Shown one piece after another: positions 18,377 through 25,931 of a stretch of DNA of 64,000 bases. Each line of letters starts with the position of its first letter. Positions within the stretch are counted from its first letter, which is position 1. The stretch lies in NCBI GenBank assembly GCA_016927855.1, contig JAFGLV010000037.1, positions 1 to 64,000 of the forward strand. Direction: 5' to 3'. The stretch is from Sedimentisphaerales bacterium (lineage in GTDB: Bacteria; Planctomycetota; Phycisphaerae; Sedimentisphaerales; Anaerobacaceae). A program made the position numbers and the translations under genes. Under the pieces are notes generated by a model. The model did not search any database. It was given only the letters and a program-made list of their open reading frames with translations, and was not told where the DNA came from.

Positions 18377-19825
18377 ATGCCGCAGGATATGGAGCAGCTC
18401 TATCAACAGCGGTTGGCGCGGTATGTCACGGCGTTGCGGAATGAGAGGCCGGACAGGGTGCCGATCCGGCCGTTTGTGGCGGAGTTTACGGCCAAGTACG
18501 CCGGGATGACGTGCCAGGACGTCGCGCACGACTATGCCAAGGCCTTCGACGCAGCGGTCAAGTGTGCCAAGGATTTCGACTGGGACGCGGTCGTCGCGAA
18601 CATGGTCTATGTCTGGACGGGTCTGGCGCAGGCGGCGGGACTGCGCTACTATGGCATCCCGGGCATCAACATCCCTGCTACCACCGGCTTCAACTACATC
18701 GAGCCGCCCGAGGACCAGGCGTTCATGAAGGCCGACGAGTATGACGAGTTGATCGACGACCCGACCGCCTTCCTCTACAACACCTGGCTGCCACGTATCT
18801 CGACGGAGGTCAGCAAGATCGGCGAGCCGGCGACGTATCGCAACAACCTCGCGCTGGTCAAGAGCGCTATGGCGATGCTCCAGTACTTCTACGCCTTCGG
18901 TCCCCAGGTCGCGCGGCTGCGGAGCGAGTGCGGCACGCCGTCGGCCATCGCGGGCATCTTCAAGGCGCCGTTCGATATCATCGCCGACAAGCTGCGCGGC
19001 TACATCGGCCTGACGATGGACATGCAGAAACAACCACAGAAGGTGCGCAAGGCGGCCGAGGTACTCATCCCGCATCTCGTGAACGTCGGTTTGACCACCG
19101 CCGATCCGGCCAAGCTGGTCCCGATCGGCTTCTGGATGCACCGAGGCTGCGTTCCGTTCGTCACTCCCGCCCAGTTCGACTCGCACTATTGGCCTACGCT
19201 GAAGCCCTGCATCGAGGAGTTCTGGAAGCATGGCCACCAGACGCTCTTCTACGCCGAGGGCAAGTGGAACCACCACTTCGACACCTTCCGCGAGCTGCCT
19301 GAGCGGAGCATCGTCTTCCACTGCGACCACGACGACATCTTCGAGGTTCACGAGAAGCTCCACGACAAGTTCGCCATCAGCGGCGGGATTCCGAACATGC
19401 TGCTGAGCTGGGGCACGCCGGACGAGGTGCGCCAGTTCTGCCTGCGCGTGCTCAAGGAAGTGGCTCAGGATGGCGGGTATATCATGGACGCCGGCGCGAT
19501 CATGCAGGACGACACCAGCATCGAGAACATGCAGGTCATGACGCAAATCTGCCGCGAGCATGGCGTCTACGCCTCCGGCACGTACCAGACGCCGACCGCC
19601 ACGCCGCCGTGCGATCTGCCGGTCTCGCTGGAATCGCGGAAGAAGGTCAAGGGCCTGTCGGGTCGGCCGACCCCGCGCGTCAGGCCGGGTGTGTGCTTGC
19701 CCTGGGAGCAACGCGCCAAGGACCTGCCGGAAATCACGGGCGACAAGGCCCTGATCCGGAAGGTCTGGGAAGACATCGACGCCCTGGGCAACATGTACAT
19801 CTGGCAACTGCTGCTGTCGTTTTGA
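18377..19825 (+). CDS. Uroporphyrinogen decarboxylase (URO-D) superfamily protein
   Basis: A 482-residue cytoplasmic protein of the URO-D/cobalamin-methyltransferase superfamily. The N-terminal RYVTALRNERPDRVPIRPF matches the opening of that fold. Later segments include a hydrophobic GLTTADPAKLVPIGFWMHRG, FYAEGKWNHHFDTFRELPE and the C-terminal AISGGIPNMLLSWGTPDEV, all typical barrel strands. It is longer than heme-pathway HemE and lacks its clear N-terminal RQAGR motif. A role in methyl transfer or demethylation of methylated compounds, as in MtaA/MtbA-like groups, is therefore more likely than heme synthesis. The substrate is unknown. Start at 18377 (MPQDME), with a second ATG four codons in. 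A palindromic repeat follows 8 bases after the stop. Confidence 0.75.
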   Translation: MPQDMEQLYQQRLARYVTALRNERPDRVPIRPFVAEFTAKYAGMTCQDVAHDYAKAFDAAVKCAKDFDWDAVVANMVYVWTGLAQAAGLRYYGIPGINIPATTGFNYIEPPEDQAFMKADEYDELIDDPTAFLYNTWLPRISTEVSKIGEPATYRNNLALVKSAMAMLQYFYAFGPQVARLRSECGTPSAIAGIFKAPFDIIADKLRGYIGLTMDMQKQPQKVRKAAEVLIPHLVNVGLTTADPAKLVPIGFWMHRGCVPFVTPAQFDSHYWPTLKPCIEEFWKHGHQTLFYAEGKWNHHFDTFRELPERSIVFHCDHDDIFEVHEKLHDKFAISGGIPNMLLSWGTPDEVRQFCLRVLKEVAQDGGYIMDAGAIMQDDTSIENMQVMTQICREHGVYASGTYQTPTATPPCDLPVSLESRKKVKGLSGRPTPRVRPGVCLPWEQRAKDLPEITGDKALIRKVWEDIDALGNMYIWQLLLSF

Positions 19826-19833
19826 CGCGCCAT

Positions 19834-19932
19834 TGTCATGCTGAGCCGAAGGCGAAGCATCTGGCCTGTGAGTGAGATTGACGTCAGTCTTCATCCCCAG
19901 CCCGGATTCGCCGCCTTCGGCTCAGAATGACA
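19834..19932. repeat. Palindromic intergenic repeat (TGTCAT...ATGACA type), copy 1
   Basis: A 99-bp element whose ends are inverted: TGTCATGCTGAGCCGAAGG at the left, and CCTTCGGCTCAGAATGACA at the right. It lies directly after the URO-D gene. Related elements lie at 30642-30741 and inside 22417-22633. The sequence resembles REP/MITE-like repeats scattered in many bacterial genomes. Confidence 0.7.
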
Positions 19933-20101
19933 AGGACAGCCAAGAGACTGTCGCGGATACCCCGTTGCCCCCCGGCCGGAAAGGCTTGCTCGCTGGCATC
20001 CATTGCGGTAGAGTGGTGCAAGATTGCCTACGAACACACGCGACCCGGCGGAGGCATCGAAGCGCCTCGCCGTCGGGCTCCTGCGATAGCTCGGGAACGG
20101 A

Positions 20102-20404
20102 ATGGATACGCTAAGACTGTTACGCGACTATTTCCCCACGGCCGTCTTCACCGGCAAGTGCCTGGTGTTCATCAGCGAGGACTGGCGCGTCCAACTGACC
20201 GAGCACAAAGACAGCGATTTCAGCCGCGGCGCGAACCAGCCCTCGGTGATCCGCGTGAAGATTTTCAAGAAGGCCCTCAACGGCGACTTCGTGCAGGGTT
20301 TCTACGAGGATTTCCAATTGCCGGCCCTGGGCGAGCTGGCCGAACAGATCGAGAAATACGTTCAGTCGGCGATCGGCACGAATCTGCGCGAGAACGTCGA
20401 GTGA
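20102..20404 (+). CDS. Small conserved-looking hypothetical protein
   Basis: A 100-residue protein of unknown function. It has mixed alpha/beta sequence (CLVFISEDWRVQLTE, then IRVKIFKKALNGDF) and an amphipathic C-terminal helix (ALGELAEQIEKYVQSAI). There is no signal peptide and no recognised motif. Codon composition is like the surrounding genes, and it is followed 73 bases later by the DUF167 gene on the same strand. The ATG at 20102 has only a weak ribosome site (GGGAACGGA). Confidence 0.6.
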   Translation: MDTLRLLRDYFPTAVFTGKCLVFISEDWRVQLTEHKDSDFSRGANQPSVIRVKIFKKALNGDFVQGFYEDFQLPALGELAEQIEKYVQSAIGTNLRENVE

Positions 20405-20477
20405 AGTCGAGTCCCTTTTCGTTGCCCTGACAGGCCTGCCGATGTAACGAACGCACGGACAACGCCATTTTGGCCTT

Positions 20478-20789
20478 ATGTTCAAACTGAAGATCCACGA
20501 AGAGGACGCCGGAGTGACGTTTACCGCCAAGGTCGTGCCCGGCAGTAGCAAGACGGCGGTAGTGGGTATCCTGGACGGGATGGTCAAGATCAAGGTCGCG
20601 GCACCACCGGAGAAAGGCAAAGCCAACGCCTCGCTGGCGGCTTTTCTGGCCCGGCGGACGGGTGTCCGCAAAAACGCGGTGTCGATCACCGCCGGGCAGA
20701 CCAGCCCGGTCAAGCAGATCGTCATCGCCGGGATCACCGCTGTTGCCCTCCGCGAGAAGTTGGGTCTGGACGAACGAGAAATGCCATGA
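20478..20789 (+). CDS. DUF167/YggU family protein
   Basis: A 103-residue protein of the DUF167 (YggU) family. The family pattern is clear: V-x-P-G-S-S-K-T in TAKVVPGSSKTAVVG, then IKVAAPPEKGKANASL, and the terminal SITAGQTSPVKQIVI. The family has a small alpha/beta fold and no firm function. It overlaps the MATE gene by four bases (ATGA), so the two are translationally coupled. Confidence 0.9.
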   Translation: MFKLKIHEEDAGVTFTAKVVPGSSKTAVVGILDGMVKIKVAAPPEKGKANASLAAFLARRTGVRKNAVSITAGQTSPVKQIVIAGITAVALREKLGLDEREMP

Positions 20790-22213
20790 CCTCGCAGCCG
20801 CACGCGACCACCCTCGACTCGGCTCCGCGCGAGACCTCGCTGGGCTATATGCTGAAGCTCTCGGCGCCCATGGTCGTCTCCACGATCTCGCTGACGATCA
20901 TGCAATTCGTGGACCGTTTCATGGTCTCGCGTCTGGGGACGGAGGCTCTGGCGGCGGTGCTGCCGGCCGGTTTTGTCGCCTTCCTGCCCGGCGGCTTCGC
21001 GATGGGGGTGGCCAGCAGCCTCAACACGTTCGTCAGTCAGAGTCTCGGGCGGGGTGAAAAGGCCCAGTGTTCCAGCTACTTCTGGCAAATGGCCTACCTG
21101 GGCGTTCTGTATTCCCTCGGCACACTGGCGCTGCTGGGTCCGGCGGCGCCGCTGTTGTTCAAGCTGATGGGCCAGCCGACCGAGGTGGTCCCGATGGAGG
21201 TGATCTACTTCCGCATCATGCTGTACGCCCAGCTCGTCGCGGTCGTTGGTTGGTCGAGCAACCAGTTCTTCATGGGCATCCACCGGCCCACTATCATCAT
21301 GTGCTCGTCGCTGTGTGGCCAGGTCGTCAACGTGTTCGCCAACTACACGTTGATCTTCGGCAAATTCGGTTTCCCGTCGATGGGCATTGCCGGCGCCGCC
21401 TGGGGCACGATGATTGGCATGGCCGTGACCGGGTCGATCAACGTGGCAGTCATGCTCAGCCGTCCGGTCAACAGCGAGTACAGGTCGAGGCAAACGCTCG
21501 GTCTGGACCTGGGCAAGATGCGCGACCTGCTGAAGGTGGGCCTGCCGGCCGGCGTCGGGCTGATGGTCAACGTCGCGTTCTGGGGCGTCGTGCTGTTCGC
21601 ACTGGTTGGCCGGTTCGGCACCGAGGCGCTGGCTGCGACCAGCGCCGTCTTGGCATACACGAACCTTTCGGCGCTGCCGGTCGTCGGAATGTCGACGGCG
21701 CTGACAGCGGTGGTCGGCAAAGCCATCGGTGCCGGCCGCAAAGAACTGGCGGTGCGACAGACACGAGTCTGCCTGACCATCGCTCTGCTTTACATGGGCC
21801 TGGTGGGCGTTCTCTTCTTCCTGCTGCGGGACAGCCTGATGGTTTTCTGGTCGCAAGACCCTGAGGTCATCCGGATCGGCTCGCAGGTCCTGATCTGTGC
21901 CGCCCTGTACCAGGTCTTCCACGCCGCACGCATCACGTACGGTGGCGCGTTGAACGGAGCCGGCGATACCATGTGGCTGGCTCTGGTCTCAGGCATCGGC
22001 GCGATCGGCGTGCTCGGTGTTGGAGGTGGTCTGGTCGTCTGGCTGCTGCCGGGATTCGGGACGATCGGCCCCTGGGTCATGGCTACCGTCAGTATCGTCG
22101 TGGTCGGCCTGGCCAATCGGTGGCGTTTCCTCAGCCGGCGCTGGATGGAGATCGACCTGTTCAAGCACAGACCGATGCCGGTCCCTCTCGCGCCCGAGCC
22201 AAGAGCGGACTGA
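20786..22213 (+). CDS. MATE family multidrug/cation exporter
   Basis: A 475-residue inner-membrane exporter with about 12 hydrophobic segments. The first MATE repeat begins LGYMLKLSAPMVVSTISLTI. The repeat carries FVDRFMVSRLGTEALAAV, the usual MATE loop, and the second half shows the matching FGTEALAATSAVLAY. Members exchange drugs or metabolites for Na+ or H+. The substrate cannot be told. Its start overlaps the DUF167 stop. Downstream lies a potassium-channel remnant and a MITE-like element. Confidence 0.9.
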   Translation: MTSQPHATTLDSAPRETSLGYMLKLSAPMVVSTISLTIMQFVDRFMVSRLGTEALAAVLPAGFVAFLPGGFAMGVASSLNTFVSQSLGRGEKAQCSSYFWQMAYLGVLYSLGTLALLGPAAPLLFKLMGQPTEVVPMEVIYFRIMLYAQLVAVVGWSSNQFFMGIHRPTIIMCSSLCGQVVNVFANYTLIFGKFGFPSMGIAGAAWGTMIGMAVTGSINVAVMLSRPVNSEYRSRQTLGLDLGKMRDLLKVGLPAGVGLMVNVAFWGVVLFALVGRFGTEALAATSAVLAYTNLSALPVVGMSTALTAVVGKAIGAGRKELAVRQTRVCLTIALLYMGLVGVLFFLLRDSLMVFWSQDPEVIRIGSQVLICAALYQVFHAARITYGGALNGAGDTMWLALVSGIGAIGVLGVGGGLVVWLLPGFGTIGPWVMATVSIVVVGLANRWRFLSRRWMEIDLFKHRPMPVPLAPEPRAD

Positions 22214-22255
22214 ACGTTCGCAAGCGCGTGCGCGAGATCGTCGTCGTCGCCGCAC

Positions 22256-22390
22256 CTGGAGACGGTCATCGCGGCCTTGGGGATCGGCATGTTTGCGCGG
22301 CCCACCGGCATTCTGGGCGCCGGTTTCGTCGAGGAGATGGAGCGGCGCCGCCGAGCACAGTGCTGTCCCCACTGTAGCAAGGAGCTCCAC
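22256..22390 (+). pseudogene. Remnant of a potassium-channel C terminus
   Basis: An in-frame stretch reads LETVIAALGIGMFARPTGIL, then GAGFVEEM, and later CCPHCSKELH. This is the final pore-helix/S6 segment and the zinc-ribbon-like tail seen at the end of six-helix or two-helix voltage-gated K+ channels (usual form LGIG-F-ALPAGILASGF-EE and CPHCGKEL). No start codon, selectivity filter or upstream channel sequence is present between the MATE stop and this point. It is therefore a decayed fragment rather than a gene. Confidence 0.7.
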
Positions 22391-22416
22391 AACGGCGCTG
22401 ATAGCGCCGTCTGGCC

Positions 22417-22633
22417 CGGGTGCACTTCACGTTTGTGGGTAATCCAAATGAGCAGGCCCTTTTGTCATATCAAGCGGAGCCCCGGCTCGCCGGGACGCAG
22501 TCGAGATATCTGGCCGCGGATATGATTGTACCTCATTCTTGAGCAGATTTCTCGACTGCGGCCGCCTGTGGCGGTCCTCCGTTCGAAATGACACCTTCAA
22601 GCAGCCTCTACCTACAAACATGAAGTGCACCCG
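22417..22633. mobile_element. MITE-like element with 26-bp terminal inverted repeats
   Basis: The left end CGGGTGCACTTCACGTTTGT and the reverse complement of the right end CGGGTGCACTTCATGTTTGT continue to 26 bp with 23 matches (22417-22442 and 22608-22633). The flanks TCTGGCC (22410-22416) and TCTGTCC (22634-22640) look like a 7-bp target duplication with one change. Inside lies a second inverted pair, TGTCAT at 22463 and ATGACA ending at 22593, related to the repeats at 19834 and 30642. No protein is encoded, so it would depend on a transposase elsewhere. Confidence 0.7.
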
Positions 22634-22746
22634 TCTGTCCCCATTGTCGCGAATCGCGCTGGCATGTCGCGCCGTTGGGCGGTAAGATGAACGCACCGAC
22701 TTGTTCCCGACGGCGGAGCGCGGCATGGAATCGGCAGGCGGATACG

Positions 22747-23631
22747 ATGCGACTGATCGGACAACTTCAGGACGAGGCACAGGCGAATCGCTTCAGCGAC
22801 TCTCTCTACGCCCGGGGGATCGAGAGCCGTGTGGACCCAGGCAAAGATGGAGCTTGGGAAATCTGGGTGCTCGACGATCGCCGGATCGACGAGGCCGGCG
22901 CCCTGCTGGAACGCTTCGCGGAGAACCCGGACGATCTGTCTTTTGCACAGGCCGCGCATGAGGGATCCAGGCAAAAACAGCGGGATGAGAAACGGGCCGT
23001 GCCGAAGCGCGCCCGCGCGGTGGACGCTCGGACGATGTTCTATCAGCCTCCCGTCGGGCTGGGCGTCCTGACGGTTGGCTTGATCGCGATTAGTGTGCTT
23101 GTGAGCATCATTACCTATACCAGCGAAACCGATCGTATCATTCAGTTGCTTTCGATCAGTAAGTATTCGTCGCCGCCTGGTCTGCCCGAAATACGTCACG
23201 GCCAGGTCTGGCGGCTTTTCACACCCATGTTCATTCACTTCGGGATCATCCACCTGCTTTTCAATATGCTTTGGCTGCGGGACCTGGGCAGCATGATCGA
23301 ATCGCGCAAAGGGATCTGGATGCTGCTGGCGCTGGTGCTGGTGCTCGCGGCGACCTCGAACGTCGGCCAGTATCTGCACACCGGGCCCAACTTCGGCGGC
23401 ATGTCCGGCGTCGTCTACGGCCTGCTGGGCTACGTCTGGATGCAGGGCCGGTATAACCCCAGCGCCGGTTTGTCACTCCATCCCCAGACAGTCACGATGA
23501 TGATTATCTGGTTTTTCCTCTGCCTGACGGGTCTGGTCGGGAATATCGCCAACACCGCTCATGCGGTTGGCGCCGTCTTCGGCATTGCCTGGGGATTCGT
23601 TGCAGCCAAGTTGGCTACAAGCCGACGCTAG
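22747..23631 (+). CDS. Rhomboid family intramembrane serine protease
   Basis: A 294-residue membrane protease. The frame is open from 22675, but ATG 22747 gives a normal N terminus and follows AGGCGGA. Residues 1-75 form a small cytoplasmic domain resembling the GlpG N-terminal domain. About six transmembrane segments start near residue 103. The catalytic serine is S220 in GGMSGVVYG, and the catalytic histidine is H272 in NTAHAVGAVFG. The rhomboid LFTPMFIHFGIIHLLFNM motif (156-174) is complete. It should cleave transmembrane helices of membrane-protein substrates. It converges with the FHA gene (15-base gap). Confidence 0.9.
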   Translation: MRLIGQLQDEAQANRFSDSLYARGIESRVDPGKDGAWEIWVLDDRRIDEAGALLERFAENPDDLSFAQAAHEGSRQKQRDEKRAVPKRARAVDARTMFYQPPVGLGVLTVGLIAISVLVSIITYTSETDRIIQLLSISKYSSPPGLPEIRHGQVWRLFTPMFIHFGIIHLLFNMLWLRDLGSMIESRKGIWMLLALVLVLAATSNVGQYLHTGPNFGGMSGVVYGLLGYVWMQGRYNPSAGLSLHPQTVTMMIIWFFLCLTGLVGNIANTAHAVGAVFGIAWGFVAAKLATSRR

Positions 23632-23645
23632 CGCAGCTAGTTCGG

Positions 23646-24092
23646 TCAACGCACGATGGGGTGGCCGGTCTCGCCTTTGGCGGTCGGCTGCTCGGCGCCG
23701 GGGAACTCACCGGGCTCACGCGGGCCATAAGTGGTCACGCGCAAACGCTCGCCTACCTTCTTGTAGTGAAGCAGGGCGCTGTCCTTGTCCTTGAAATCCC
23801 GGTCCACAAAAAGCAACGTTGTCAGGCCGATAACGATGACGTCCCCGTCCGACAGGAAGGTCTCCTCGTCAATTCTGTGGTTGTTGACGTAGACCCCATT
23901 GCGGCTTTTCATGTCGAACGCGTAATACCTGCCGGTCTTCTCGTCGAATCGGATCTGCATGTGCTTCCTGGAGACCATGTTATCCAGGATTTGAATGAGC
24001 AGCGCCTCGTCGCGCCCGATGACGTTCGTCCGGCGACCGAGGGGGTAATAGTTGCCCTCGTGCTTGCCCGATGTGACAATCAGTGAAGCCAT
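23646..24092 (-). CDS. FHA-domain phosphopeptide-binding protein
   Basis: A 148-residue cytoplasmic protein made almost entirely of one FHA domain (about residues 20-95). The phosphothreonine-binding residues are visible: G-R in NVIGRDE, S-R-K-H in MVSRKHMQIR, and the N-G in SRNGVYVNNHRI. The C-terminal 45 residues are polar and probably disordered. FHA proteins read Ser/Thr kinase signals, but no kinase is in this window. It is divergent from the radical SAM gene, with about 210 bases between. Confidence 0.88.
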   Translation of the reverse strand: MASLIVTSGKHEGNYYPLGRRTNVIGRDEALLIQILDNMVSRKHMQIRFDEKTGRYYAFDMKSRNGVYVNNHRIDEETFLSDGDVIVIGLTTLLFVDRDFKDKDSALLHYKKVGERLRVTTYGPREPGEFPGAEQPTAKGETGHPIVR

Positions 24093-24303
24093 TCTTCGAA
24101 CCCCGACCCGTGTTCCAATCTTGCAGCGACAGCCCAGTGGAGCCTATGCTACAAACTCGGGGCCTACGCGTCAAGATTCGCGCCGCCTTCGCGGGAGCGG
24201 ACTGCTGGACACGCCTGGCAGCAAACGGTACAATACAGGCTCCTCGGGCAAGCGTACTAAACGAGGTCCGAACGGTGTGTGCTTTCGGGTTAACATCGTC
24301 CAT

Positions 24304-25920
24304 ATGCGTATCACGCTGGTTTTCCCTCCCCCGGCCAGCCCGACTTACGTGCCGTTGGGTCTGGCCTCCCTGGTGTCGTACCTCCGGATGGGTGTCCCCG
24401 AGACGAAGGTCCGTGTCTGTGATCTGAACCTCACCCTCTGGAGCGATCTGGCCGGCCAGACCCCGGCAGGTCGGCTTCTCTGGGACTTCATGAGAGGTCG
24501 CAGCGGGCCGTTCTACGATCCGACCGCGTATGCAGTGCATCAGGCCACCTGGGGGACTTTGGCCGATCAGGTGGGTCGGCTGGCGGCACAGGCGAAGTCG
24601 TATCTGGAGGCCGGTCGGTGCACGCCGCAGCTTGACCTCTTGTTGGATGCCTGGGCCAAAGACATATGCGCCGCGGCCCCGGAGGTCGTCGGCTTCTCCG
24701 TCATGTTCCTGGACCAGGCGCCGCTGGCCTTGGCGCTGGCCCTCTGCATTGACCACCTGCGCGACAAGAAGGAACGCGTCCCTCGGCTGGTCCTGGGCGG
24801 TGCCGCCATGTCGGCGCTCAATATCAGCGAATTGCTGCGCGCGGCTCCTTTCCTCGACGCCGCCTTACCGGGCGAGGGCGAGCAGGCGCTGGCTCTGCTT
24901 TGCCAAGGTGTCCCTCTGGCGGAGATTCCAGGCATGCGTACGCCCAGGTTCTCCGGGGTGGTCCCGGCGACGGAGCCGATCCCACCGGCGCTGGATACCG
25001 TCGGCGCGCCGGACTTCAGCGCTTTCCATGTGGACCGGTATCCCAATCCGACTGCGGTTCTGCCGGTCGTGCTGTCGCGCGACTGCGCCTGGCGCCGCTG
25101 CCGGTTTTGCGCCCACAACTTTTCGTTCGGCGGTTACCGCGCCAAGACCATCCCGCAGGTGGTGGGCGAGCTTGAACTGCTGATGTCCCGCCACGGCGTC
25201 AACCACTTCTATTTCGCCGATCAGTACATCTCCGCTGCCACGCTCGAGCAGTTGTCCGACGAGATTCTCCGTCGCGGCCTGTCGCTGCACTTCCATCTGA
25301 TGGGCCGTCCGACGCAGGACCTTACGACGGCGCGTTTGGCGAAGGCTGCGGCAGCGGGCTGCCACTGGATCAGTTGGGGGATCGAGACCGGCTCGCAACG
25401 GCTGTTGAAGCTCGTACGCAAAGGGACCCGTCGCGACGAAATCGAGCGCCTGATGGAACGCAGCTACGAGGCCGGAATCGCCAACCTGATGATGATGATT
25501 TTCGGCCTTCCCACCAGCACCGAGGAGGACCTGAACCAGACCCTCGACTTGATCGAGCGAGTCTACCACCTGGTCGCAGCGATCAAGACCAGTTCGTTCG
25601 TTCTCTTCGACGGGACGTATTTTGCCCAACATCCCGAGCGTTTTGGCCTCGCCATCACGGGCAGGCAGCAGCTTCTGCGCATCGAAGACCAGCCGGTTCA
25701 CACGTCCCGGCTGGACTTCATGGTCAAAGCCGCCGATGGCAGCCTGATGCCACCGCCGGGGCCCCTCGAAGTCAGTCGCTGGACGCAGCGACGGCGCTGG
25801 CTGGGGGAGCTGTCTTTCCTCGAAACACTTGGCTGCGAGCACTTTCTGCTGTACAGCACGTTGCAGAAAGCGGGTTCTCAGGATCGGCCCGTCCGGCCCT
25901 TGCCTCGCAAAGCGGCCTGA
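24304..25920 (+). CDS. Radical SAM protein with N-terminal B12-binding-like domain
   Basis: A 538-residue protein. ATG 24304 is chosen because MRITLVFPPPASPTYVPLGL is the usual start of B12-binding radical SAM proteins. The N-terminal domain (about 1-200) has the Rossmann-like pattern but no D-x-H-x-x-G cobalamin histidine motif. The iron-sulfur cysteines are C261, C266 and C269 (CAWRRCRFC), a C-x4-C-x2-C spacing found in a subset of this superfamily rather than C-x3-C-x2-C. Later radical SAM strands include HWISWGIETGSQRLL and IFGLPTSTEEDL. It should cleave SAM to a 5'-deoxyadenosyl radical; the substrate is unknown. No RiPP precursor is adjacent. It converges with the sigma-54 activator gene. 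Confidence 0.8.
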   Translation: MRITLVFPPPASPTYVPLGLASLVSYLRMGVPETKVRVCDLNLTLWSDLAGQTPAGRLLWDFMRGRSGPFYDPTAYAVHQATWGTLADQVGRLAAQAKSYLEAGRCTPQLDLLLDAWAKDICAAAPEVVGFSVMFLDQAPLALALALCIDHLRDKKERVPRLVLGGAAMSALNISELLRAAPFLDAALPGEGEQALALLCQGVPLAEIPGMRTPRFSGVVPATEPIPPALDTVGAPDFSAFHVDRYPNPTAVLPVVLSRDCAWRRCRFCAHNFSFGGYRAKTIPQVVGELELLMSRHGVNHFYFADQYISAATLEQLSDEILRRGLSLHFHLMGRPTQDLTTARLAKAAAAGCHWISWGIETGSQRLLKLVRKGTRRDEIERLMERSYEAGIANLMMMIFGLPTSTEEDLNQTLDLIERVYHLVAAIKTSSFVLFDGTYFAQHPERFGLAITGRQQLLRIEDQPVHTSRLDFMVKAADGSLMPPPGPLEVSRWTQRRRWLGELSFLETLGCEHFLLYSTLQKAGSQDRPVRPLPRKAA

Positions 25921-25931
25921 GCCGGTCGGCC

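Noticed and set aside
18230-19894. 554-codon minus-strand frame opposite the URO-D gene
   Set aside because: Composition is Arg/Asp/Val-rich as in antisense shadows, and the plus-strand frame has family motifs.
19995-20025. Second sigma-54-like sequence (TGGCATCCATTGC)
   Set aside because: The GG and GC are only 8 bases apart instead of 10.
20120-21922. 600-codon minus-strand frame opposite the DUF167 and MATE genes
   Set aside because: It spans several real genes on the other strand and is rich in His, Gln and Arg with no domain.
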